Assembly (NCBI GenBank): GCA_030629865.1
Contig: DAOVOC010000058.1
Coordinates: 1-5,846 of the forward strand
Length of the DNA stretch: 5,846 nt
Direction of reading: 5' to 3'
From: a bacterium
GTDB lineage: Bacteria; Babelota; Babeliae; Babelales; GCA-2401785
Part shown: piece after piece, positions 1 through 5,784 of the stretch
Position numbering within the stretch: the stretch's first letter is position 1
Layout: every line of letters begins with the position of its first letter
The notes under the pieces: model-generated
The model's input: the letters and a program-made list of their open reading frames with translations, nothing else
Told to the model about the DNA's origin: nothing
The model's database searches: none
Program-made: the position numbers and the translations under genes

Positions 1-26
1 ATATATCATAGATTTCAAGCCTTTCC

Positions 27-55
27 TACTCAGAAGTTTATAGCTTAGGTATAAT
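27..55 (+). promoter_or_regulatory. Candidate sigma70-type promoter for rng
   Basis: A perfect -10 hexamer TATAAT lies at 50-55. With a 17-base spacer, the best aligned -35 position is TACTCA at 27-32, which matches the consensus at only three of six positions, and no TG extension precedes the -10. Transcription would begin near 62 and give a leader of about 54 bases before the TTG start at 116. The perfect -10 is what is seen; promoter activity is inferred. Confidence 0.4.
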
Positions 56-105
56 GTACCAAGTCAACCCATCTGTGAGTAATGTTTTATAACACCAAAG
101 TGAAC

Positions 106-111
106 AGGAAG
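106..111 (+). promoter_or_regulatory. Ribosome binding site supporting the TTG start of rng
   Basis: AGGAAG at 106-111 is complementary to the 16S rRNA 3' end, and its AGGA core ends six bases before the TTG at 116. Upstream ATG (82) and GTG (100) codons are not in the rng frame. The encoded N-terminus then matches the usual start of RNase E/G proteins, so this site decides in favour of a TTG start. Confidence 0.6.
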
Positions 112-115
112 TTTC

Positions 116-1630
116 TTGAAAAAAATTTTGATTAATTCGGAGTCATGGCAAACTAGAGTCGCCGTTCTTGACGGCAACCAGCTTCGCGATCTTGCCCTAG
201 AGACTCCAGAACGACCAGAGTTAGAGAAGTCTTTTTTTAAGGGGAAAATACTTAAGGTTCTCCCCGGAATCCAAACGGCTTTTGTCGATATTGGTCAGCA
301 AAGATCCGGATTTTTGCATGTTACTGAAGTTGATCGTGTCCTTGCTACGGAAAGGATTTTTGAAAGTCAGGACTCAGGTGCTGACAAAAAAAGTAAGCGT
401 GAAGTGATCAATGCTATGAATATTGGAAAAATTTTTTCTGAAGGTGACGAAGTCTTAATTCAGGTTACAAAAGAACCGGTTTTCGAAAAAGGCGCAAAGT
501 TAACAACGTGTTATACGCTACCGGGAAAATTTCTTGTTTTGATGCCTAATATCCCTCAGATTGGAATTTCACGAAAAATTGAAAGTAAAGAAGAACGAAC
601 ACGTTTAAAAGAGCTTATTTCTGGAGCGCTTTCTGATGGAATGGGAGCGATTGTAAGGACAACTGCTGAGGGAAGGTCGGATAAGGATATTAAAAGAGAT
701 CTTGCGTATCTACTTTCCAAGTGGGAAGAAATTAATAAAGTTTATGAGCAGTCCAAGGCTGGTGCAAAAGTCTATGGAGATATTTCTATTTCTTTGCGAG
801 CTGTAAGAGAACATTTGGAAGAAGACACTGAAGTTGTAGTTTGTGACAGAAGTAGTACTGCAAATGAAGTTCGTTCTTTTATAAGACAATTTATGCCAGA
901 ACAAGTTAGTAAAGTTCAGCTTTACCAAGGTGCTCAACCTCTATTCGATAAATTTGATGTTGAATCACAAATTGATGAACTGCTTCAACGCAAAGTGCAT
1001 CTAAAATCTGGTGGAACGCTCATAATTGAATCAACAGAGGCGATGACTGTTATTGATGTTAACACTGGGCGATTTGTTGGTAAAAAGAAGTCAAATTTAG
1101 AAGATACAATTTTAAAAACAAATCTTGAGGCTGCAGAAGAAGTTGTTCGGCAGTTAAGATTGCGAAATATTGGTGGTTTGATTGTTATTGATTTTATTGA
1201 CATGATGCATGCTCCTAACAGACAAAAACTTTCAAGTTTGTTAGAAAAAACGCTTAAGGAAAAAGATAAGTTGCAATCGGTTGCGCTTAAAGTTTCCGAA
1301 TTTGGGCTAGTGCAAATGACGCGAAAACGTTCTGGTAGAACACTCTCTCAGCAATTAACACATGAGTGTCCTACGTGCCATTCAAATGGTTTTGTTAAGT
1401 CTCCTGCAACATTGAGTTATGAATTATTCAGGGGGTTTAAGCGTGACATGAGTGAAACAAAGGTGACAGGGACTGTCACTATACAGGTTCCTGTTGAGCA
1501 GTTTGATTATTTAACAGGAAGTTCTTTTGGGACACTTTTGGCACTTGAAAAACTATATAAAATCAGAATCATTCTAGAGCGTAACTCACAGCTAATAGGA
1601 TCACACTTTAAGCTTGTTTTTGGCTCTTGA
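116..1630 (+). CDS. rng: Ribonuclease G (RNase E/G family endoribonuclease)
   Basis: A 504-residue RNase E/G family enzyme, a cytoplasmic single-strand-specific endoribonuclease that in characterised bacteria processes rRNA precursors and mRNA. E. coli RNase G is 489 residues, so this is a full-length RNase G-type protein without the long C-terminal scaffold of RNase E. The N-terminus MKKILINS is typical. An S1 RNA-binding domain spans about 36-130 (FKGKILKVLPG, AFVDIG, FLHV), with a short charged insertion at about 80-104. The 5'-sensor region includes KGAKLTT, GISRKI and R181-T182. The DNase I-like catalytic core has both metal-binding aspartates, D314 in IDVNTGRFVG and D359 in IVIDFIDMM, separated by TNLEAAEEVVRQLRLR. 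The zinc-link motif CPTC (C418, C421) follows, then the C-terminal small domain. The TTG start is supported by AGGAAG six bases upstream (counted from its AGGA core). No partner RNA-decay gene is visible nearby. The family call is firm; the choice of RNase G over a short RNase E rests on length and the NTG form of the active-site motif. Confidence 0.95.
   Translation: MKKILINSESWQTRVAVLDGNQLRDLALETPERPELEKSFFKGKILKVLPGIQTAFVDIGQQRSGFLHVTEVDRVLATERIFESQDSGADKKSKREVINAMNIGKIFSEGDEVLIQVTKEPVFEKGAKLTTCYTLPGKFLVLMPNIPQIGISRKIESKEERTRLKELISGALSDGMGAIVRTTAEGRSDKDIKRDLAYLLSKWEEINKVYEQSKAGAKVYGDISISLRAVREHLEEDTEVVVCDRSSTANEVRSFIRQFMPEQVSKVQLYQGAQPLFDKFDVESQIDELLQRKVHLKSGGTLIIESTEAMTVIDVNTGRFVGKKKSNLEDTILKTNLEAAEEVVRQLRLRNIGGLIVIDFIDMMHAPNRQKLSSLLEKTLKEKDKLQSVALKVSEFGLVQMTRKRSGRTLSQQLTHECPTCHSNGFVKSPATLSYELFRGFKRDMSETKVTGTVTIQVPVEQFDYLTGSSFGTLLALEKLYKIRIILERNSQLIGSHFKLVFGS
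1463..1479 (+). other. Perfect 7-bp stem-loop inside the 3' part of rng
   Basis: GTGACAG (1463-1469) and CTGTCAC (1473-1479) are perfect inverted repeats around a GGA loop. A second small inverted repeat, ACAGG/CCTGT (1483-1494), follows directly, and its CCTGTT arm can alternatively pair with AACAGG at 1513-1518. The segment lies within the coding region about 150 bases before the stop, so the pairing may be incidental to the codons. The complementarity is seen; any role in mRNA stability or self-cleavage is conjecture. Confidence 0.4.
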
Positions 1631-1644
1631 TAGTTCTTTAGAAT

Positions 1645-1672
1645 AGTGTTCTTTGGACAGACTTTTTTTTTT
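1645..1672 (+). terminator. Weak rho-independent terminator after rng
   Basis: TGTTC (1647-1651) can pair with GGACA (1655-1659) around a TTT loop, with one G-T wobble. The stem can extend by two pairs (A1645-T1663, G1646-C1662) across a two-base bulge. A run of ten T residues follows at 1663-1672. The T tract is typical but the stem is short and imperfect, so termination may be partial. The same bases overlap the proposed gatB promoter. Confidence 0.35.
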
Positions 1673-1681
1673 AGATATGAT
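1654..1681 (+). promoter_or_regulatory. Sigma70-type promoter for gatB
   Basis: TGGACA at 1654-1659 matches the -35 consensus at five of six positions. TATGAT at 1676-1681 matches the -10 consensus at five of six, with a 16-base spacer. Transcription would start near 1688, leaving a leader of about 33 bases before the gatB ATG at 1721. The spacer contains the T10 tract assigned above to the rng terminator. This is the best promoter match I see in the window; activity is inferred. Confidence 0.5.
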
Positions 1682-1708
1682 CGTACAATCAATGAACTGG
1701 TTATGCAT

Positions 1709-1714
1709 GGAGAG
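1709..1714 (+). promoter_or_regulatory. Ribosome binding site of gatB
   Basis: GGAGAG at 1709-1714 contains a GGAG core ending eight bases before the ATG at 1721. An in-frame ATG at 1703 is ruled out as the start because an in-frame TGA follows at 1715-1717. The start at 1721 is therefore well fixed. Confidence 0.6.
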
Positions 1715-1720
1715 TGACGA

Positions 1721-3190
1721 ATGAAGCGGAGCGAGCCAGAACAAGCAGAAGCGCATTTGGATTATGAAATTGTTATAGGTATTGAAGTACACGTACAACT
1801 CAAAACCGCTTCCAAGATGTTTTGCTCTTGTCCAAATAAGTTTGGATCGAAGCCAAATACCCATATTTGTCCTGTTTGTTCAGGTCTTTTGGGGACTCTG
1901 CCTATAATTAATCGCAAAGCGGTTGATTTTGCAATTTTGTTAGGTCTTTCAACGAATTGTAGATTGGCAAAGGTTTGTGAGTTTGCTCGCAAGCATTATA
2001 TGTATCCAGATCTACCTAAAAATTTTCAAATTACACAAGACGATAAACCTATCTGTTTAGGCGGTAATATAGAAATTGACTTGGAAGATGGAACCAAGAA
2101 GCAAATTTGGTTAGAACGCATTCACATGGAAGAGGATGCTGGAAAAAACATTCATTTTGCTGGCGGTGAGACGCTTGTTGATTTAAATCGTGCAGGAACG
2201 CCGCTTCTCGAAATTGTTTCCAAGCCAAATATTTCTAGTTCTGCTGAAGCAAGATCTTATTTGACCCGATTACGTTCCATTGTTCAATATATAGGAATTA
2301 GCGATGCAAATATGGAAGAGGGGTCTTTTCGTGCTGATATAAATATTTCTGTGCGCAAAAAAGGCGAAACAGAACTTGGAACAAGAACCGAGTTAAAGAA
2401 TGTTAATTCATTCAGGTATATTGTTCAGGCGATTGAATACGAAGCTTTGCGTCAAATTAATATTATTGAGCAAGGAGAAAAAGTAGTACAAGCAACACTT
2501 CTTTGGAATTCAAAGGAGCACAAAACAGTATTTATGCGTTCCAAGGAGGAAGCGCATGATTATCGCTATTTTCCAGAGCCAGATTTACCCATACTCATTA
2601 TTGACGATACCTGGATAGAGCGTATTCGTGAAAAAATTCCAGAGTTACCAGAGCAGAAATTTCGAAGATTTCAGGATGAATTCGGTCTTTCAGCATATGA
2701 AGCTAATATTTTAACGGCTCAAAGGTCTTTAGCAGAGTATTTTGAAAAAGCAGCAACATTATGTAAGGCACCAAAAGTGGCAGCAAACTGGATTTTGCGT
2801 GATCTGCTTGCATACATGAATGAGTCTAAAGTTGGTTTTAAAGAACTTAAAATAACACCAGAAATGCTTGCCGAGTTTGTCGTTTTGCTTGAAAAAGGCG
2901 TTATAAACAGCAAAGTTGCGCAAGATGTATTTCTCGAAATGACAAAAACAGGTGAGTATCCATCAATTATTGTTCAGGAAAAAGGCCTTGAGCAGATTGA
3001 CTCCAAAGATAAGCTTGAATTTGTTGCTCGCGAAATTATTGAAGCCAATCCTGAGCAGGTTGCAGCATATCGTGGTGGCAAAGACCGTCTGTTCGCATTT
3101 TTCGTTGGTCAATCTATGAAGGCAACAAAGGGGCGAGCTAATCCTAAAGTTTTACAAGAAATTTTGAAAAAGCTCTTAAACACGCAATAA
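1721..3190 (+). CDS. gatB: Aspartyl/glutamyl-tRNA amidotransferase subunit B
   Basis: A 489-residue GatB, the tRNA-binding and kinase-like subunit of the GatCAB amidotransferase. GatCAB converts Glu-tRNA(Gln) to Gln-tRNA(Gln) and, in organisms lacking asparaginyl-tRNA synthetase, Asp-tRNA(Asn) to Asn-tRNA(Asn), using ATP and ammonia delivered by GatA. The N-terminal cradle domain shows the IGIEVHVQL motif (metal-site residues E22 and H24). It also shows the zinc-site cysteines C35, C37, C50 and C53, the YPDLPKNFQITQ segment (95-106), HMEEDAGK (135-142), GTPLLEIVS (159-167), NMEEGSFR (197-204), ELKNVNSF (224-231) and DYRYFPEPDLP (280-290). A helical linker and the YqeY-like tRNA-binding tail (about 345-489) follow, with the usual ending region near GRANPKVLQEIL. 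Length is close to the family's usual 475-485 plus a short N-terminal extension. GatA and GatC, its obligate partners and common operon neighbours, are absent from the window. It probably has its own promoter in the 90-base gap after rng. Confidence 0.97.
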   Translation: MKRSEPEQAEAHLDYEIVIGIEVHVQLKTASKMFCSCPNKFGSKPNTHICPVCSGLLGTLPIINRKAVDFAILLGLSTNCRLAKVCEFARKHYMYPDLPKNFQITQDDKPICLGGNIEIDLEDGTKKQIWLERIHMEEDAGKNIHFAGGETLVDLNRAGTPLLEIVSKPNISSSAEARSYLTRLRSIVQYIGISDANMEEGSFRADINISVRKKGETELGTRTELKNVNSFRYIVQAIEYEALRQINIIEQGEKVVQATLLWNSKEHKTVFMRSKEEAHDYRYFPEPDLPILIIDDTWIERIREKIPELPEQKFRRFQDEFGLSAYEANILTAQRSLAEYFEKAATLCKAPKVAANWILRDLLAYMNESKVGFKELKITPEMLAEFVVLLEKGVINSKVAQDVFLEMTKTGEYPSIIVQEKGLEQIDSKDKLEFVAREIIEANPEQVAAYRGGKDRLFAFFVGQSMKATKGRANPKVLQEILKKLLNTQ

Positions 3191-3213
3191 AAGACCTTTT
3201 TGTTAAGGTTTTT
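3190..3213 (+). terminator. Rho-independent terminator after gatB
   Basis: ACCTT (3194-3198) pairs with AAGGT (3205-3209) around a six-base loop. The upstream A run and G3193 can extend the stem against the T tract at 3210-3213 to about nine pairs. A T run directly follows the stem, and the element starts at the gatB TAA. The stem has only two G-C pairs, so strength is uncertain. The A-run/T-run symmetry means it could also act in the opposite direction. Confidence 0.55.
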
Positions 3214-3217
3214 GTAC

Positions 3218-3247
3218 TGCATAAATTTGCCGTTATTCATTAATGCA
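3218..3247. repeat. Inverted repeat in the gatB / mutS-like intergenic gap
   Basis: TGCATAAAT (3218-3226) and ATTAATGCA (3239-3247) are inverted repeats matching at eight of nine positions around a 12-base centre. An independent 8-base perfect palindrome, GTGTACAC, lies just downstream at 3254-3261. Their position between a probable terminator and the next gene would suit an operator or a leader hairpin. I found no convincing promoter in this gap, so no function is assigned. Confidence 0.4.
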
Positions 3248-3300
3248 TCTTCTGTGTACACTGTGAAAACCATTAAAGAATGCTATTTGTGATTAATGTT

Positions 3301-3307
3301 GGAGAAG
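3301..3307 (+). promoter_or_regulatory. Ribosome binding site selecting the GTG start at 3311
   Basis: GGAGAAG at 3301-3307 is a strong Shine-Dalgarno sequence whose GGAG core ends six bases before GTG at 3311, the same spacing as at rng. It lies downstream of, and inside, the longer frame starting at ATG 3296, which has no purine-rich site upstream. Translation therefore more likely starts at 3311. Confidence 0.6.
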
Positions 3308-3310
3308 ATT

Positions 3311-5743
3311 GTGATTAAAGTTTGTCTGCGTACATTAATTTTATTGTCAGTAGTTACTGCGATAGCTCCTATTTGTGGGCAAACGTCTGAGCAAATTTCT
3401 ATGCCGGAACAGGCTGCTCCTTCAATATATCGAGGGTTAAAATCATATTTTTCTCGAGCTTATTCATATGCAAATGAATCTGCGATCAAGTTTCGTTTCC
3501 GCCATCAGGGCAAGGATTCGGGCGCTATGATGCAAAAGATTGATGCAAAGCCAGAGCCCTTTAATAGCCGTACCGTCCTTGTTGATCATTTTTTGTTATA
3601 TGAACTCTTTGCTATGCAAGATGAAATTCAACCGCAAATACCGTGTAAGCCTGTTGCAATTGGTGCTGCATGTTGGCGAGATCTTCGCTTGCTGTGTGGT
3701 GATGCTGGAAGCTGGCATGCAAATATGCTTGCTCAGGTAGACAGATCTGTAACCAGCATGGGAACTGTTTATTTAACTAAACTATTTGCGTCTCCAACAA
3801 CCGATTTTTCTTTGTTAAAGCGTCGCCAGGAACTTATTGGGTTGCTTGCTGGCAAAAATGAGGTTTTGAGTGCTTTGACTAAAGAAATGGTTGGAATTCA
3901 AAAATCAAGCAGGCAGCTTTTGTCCTTATGGCAACACAATTCTAAAGCAAGTAAGGCACTTTCCGGACTAGGATCGTTTTTCCCTGGTAGCAATCTTTTT
4001 TTACAACTTATTTTGCCTGAAAAAACATTGGAAAAATTGGGAAACTCTTCTACAGCGCTCGGTATTTATTCGGTTTTTAATGCACAGAAAACGGTCGGAA
4101 ACTTTTTGGGAAATATTGGAACAATTGGTGAGGGCTGTGTGAACGTTTATCATGGTCTTTTTGGTAAAGACAAGCTTTTTGGTGGTTCATGGGAGAAATT
4201 TAAAGAAGGTTTAACAGATGGGCTTTGGAAGGGTGGAAAACAAATGTTTTCACAATTTTTTGGAGCGTGGCCGTCAGTTTATGACTATTATAAAAAAGTG
4301 GGAAAACCTGTTGAAAATGCAGCGGATAAGATGTCGGCAGGTGGGTTAGCATTAGTTGGTGCTGGTGCTGGTGGTGCCGTTGGAGCAGCTATTTCACCAG
4401 AAGGAACCAGGGCTATTGGTGCTGCTGCGGGTACTTTTGTTGGTGCTGGATTCGGTGGCTTAGCGGGATATGTTTCATCTGAAAAAGATGTGGATGGTGT
4501 TGGTAGCAAGGATGGCGACGCTAAAAAATCAACGATTGATGATAAAAGCCTTGCAAAGGGATTGGTGATGATTGGTGCTGGGTCTTACATGCTCTATTCA
4601 GTAATTAAAGATTTAAGATCTCAATATAAATCTCTTAAAGCAGCTCATGAAACTCTTATGAGCATTGCTCCACTGATAAGCGCATTGCAGAGAATGGATG
4701 CTGTTGCTCAGCGCGAGCTTTCGTATCTTGGCGCTTTATGCCATCAAGAATCCATCGAAGCATTGCTTGGCTCGGCAAATGATGGAGATATTGCAGAGCT
4801 TCTACAGTTGCTTGCTTCAGAGGCGTTTACAAGTGAATCGTTTTCAATATTTAATCTGACTTCAGTGCTTAAGGCCTACAAGCTTTTAAATAAGATCAAG
4901 GAAGAGTTTGCTGGCGCCTTGGTTGCTGTTGGTGAAATTGATGCTTACTGTTCCCTTGCTTGTCTTGTTAAAGAACATTGGAATTTGCCAAATGGATATT
5001 GCTTTCCAACGTTTGAAGAAACCGAAAAGGATAGTCTGGCAAAGCCTCATTTAGCATTTAAAAATCTTTGGGATCCATTCATTAAACCTGTTGAAGCTGT
5101 TGCTAGTTCTATGGAACTTGGCGGGCCACTTGTTGCTCGCAATGCTTTGATTTCCGGTCCAAATGCTGGTGGGAAGTCTACCTTTATGCGTTCATCTCTC
5201 TTTGCTGTTGTAATGGCTCAGACATGTGGAATTGCACCAGCTAAATCTATGAAGCTTACTCCATTTACTTATATCGACTCGTACGTAAATGTTGAAGATG
5301 ATCCTGTTGCGAAAAAATCACTGTTCAAAGCGGAAGTTTCTAGGGTTACGACAGTGTTAAAGCATATTCAACTTGTGCCAAAGGATCAGCATTCATTTAT
5401 TGTTGCTGACGAAATGTTTAGAGGGACAAATCCTTCTGATGCTTCATGCATTGCTCGTGCTGTTTGCAAAAATGTTTCAGATAAGGCTGCACGTTCGATT
5501 TGGATTGTTTCTAGTCACTTGCCTCAAGCAACAGAAATACCAAAAGATTCTTCTGGAATCTTTGCCAACTATCATGTTGGTGTTGAGCGTGGTAGTGATG
5601 GAAAGTTTAATTGCTTTACCTATGAAGTGCTTCCAGGAAGAACGAATGAAAAAACTGCATTTGATGTTATGGAACAAACAGGCATGGACGATTATATTGT
5701 AAAACTTGCACGCTCAATTTCTAGCACTGGTAAGGTACAATAA
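3311..5743 (+). CDS. Membrane-associated MutS-like ATPase with glycine zippers
   Basis: A MutS-family ATPase of 810 residues from GTG 3311 (815 from ATG 3296, which lacks a ribosome binding site). Residues 1-24 look like a signal peptide or signal anchor: K3 and R7, then a hydrophobic run ending near C22. MutS lever-type sequence appears at about 125-193 (VDRSVTSMGTVYLTKL, RRQELIGLL) and resumes at about 435-555 (GEIDAYCSLA). Between them, where MutS carries its clamp domain, lie about 240 other residues. These hold an aromatic and glycine-rich part (217-340) and two glycine zippers, G350/354/358 and G370/374/378/382/386. A charged loop (388-416) and a hydrophobic helix (417-433) follow. The C-terminal ATPase is intact: Walker A GPNAGGKS (616-623), Walker B D700-E701, FRGTN (703-707) and H736, then a MutS-like C-terminal helical region (about 775-803). 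No mismatch-recognition domain with an F-x-E motif is visible. ATPase activity and membrane association are likely; the role is unknown and mismatch repair is improbable. ruvA follows after 41 bases. Confidence 0.85.
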   Translation: MIKVCLRTLILLSVVTAIAPICGQTSEQISMPEQAAPSIYRGLKSYFSRAYSYANESAIKFRFRHQGKDSGAMMQKIDAKPEPFNSRTVLVDHFLLYELFAMQDEIQPQIPCKPVAIGAACWRDLRLLCGDAGSWHANMLAQVDRSVTSMGTVYLTKLFASPTTDFSLLKRRQELIGLLAGKNEVLSALTKEMVGIQKSSRQLLSLWQHNSKASKALSGLGSFFPGSNLFLQLILPEKTLEKLGNSSTALGIYSVFNAQKTVGNFLGNIGTIGEGCVNVYHGLFGKDKLFGGSWEKFKEGLTDGLWKGGKQMFSQFFGAWPSVYDYYKKVGKPVENAADKMSAGGLALVGAGAGGAVGAAISPEGTRAIGAAAGTFVGAGFGGLAGYVSSEKDVDGVGSKDGDAKKSTIDDKSLAKGLVMIGAGSYMLYSVIKDLRSQYKSLKAAHETLMSIAPLISALQRMDAVAQRELSYLGALCHQESIEALLGSANDGDIAELLQLLASEAFTSESFSIFNLTSVLKAYKLLNKIKEEFAGALVAVGEIDAYCSLACLVKEHWNLPNGYCFPTFEETEKDSLAKPHLAFKNLWDPFIKPVEAVASSMELGGPLVARNALISGPNAGGKSTFMRSSLFAVVMAQTCGIAPAKSMKLTPFTYIDSYVNVEDDPVAKKSLFKAEVSRVTTVLKHIQLVPKDQHSFIVADEMFRGTNPSDASCIARAVCKNVSDKAARSIWIVSSHLPQATEIPKDSSGIFANYHVGVERGSDGKFNCFTYEVLPGRTNEKTAFDVMEQTGMDDYIVKLARSISSTGKVQ

Positions 5744-5784
5744 AGAAAATATAAATTACATTTTTTTCTAGAGAGTTTTTCCTC

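Noticed and set aside
1..48. An open frame from base 1 to a TAG at 46-48 that could be the tail of an upstream gene.
   Set aside because: Only 15 codons, a second frame is also open to 41-43, and neither peptide is recognisable. The fragment is too short to support a call.
82..135. A 17-codon ATG frame overlapping the rng start, a possible leader peptide.
   Set aside because: It has no ribosome binding site, and its peptide has no codon pattern suggesting attenuation. Likely chance.
3212..3295. A promoter for the MutS-like gene in the intergenic gap.
   Set aside because: Candidates such as TTGTAC/TATTCA reach only three of six matches in each box. I could not support one.
3362..3385. A possible lipoprotein signal with the cysteine at residue 22 (GTG numbering) of the MutS-like protein.
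   Set aside because: The residues before the cysteine are A-P-I, which does not fit the lipobox pattern (L/V/I, A/S/T, G/A/S, C).
4288..4509. A 73-residue proline/alanine-rich frame on the minus strand.
   Set aside because: It is the reverse reading of the Gly/Ala-rich zipper codons (GGT, GCT) of the MutS-like gene, with no start-site support.
5373..5702. A 109-residue + strand frame inside the ATPase domain.
   Set aside because: It overlaps the Walker B and H-loop coding region in another frame, lacks a ribosome binding site and has an unnatural composition (Leu/Met/Cys-rich).
5727..5755. A promoter for ruvA with TATAAA at 5750-5755.
   Set aside because: The aligned -35 (CTGGTA) matches at only three of six positions, and the region is generally AT-rich.
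5743..5770. An AGAAAAT / ATTTTTTTCT hairpin as a terminator after the MutS-like gene.
   Set aside because: The pairing is nearly all A-T and needs bulged T residues. There is no stable stem.
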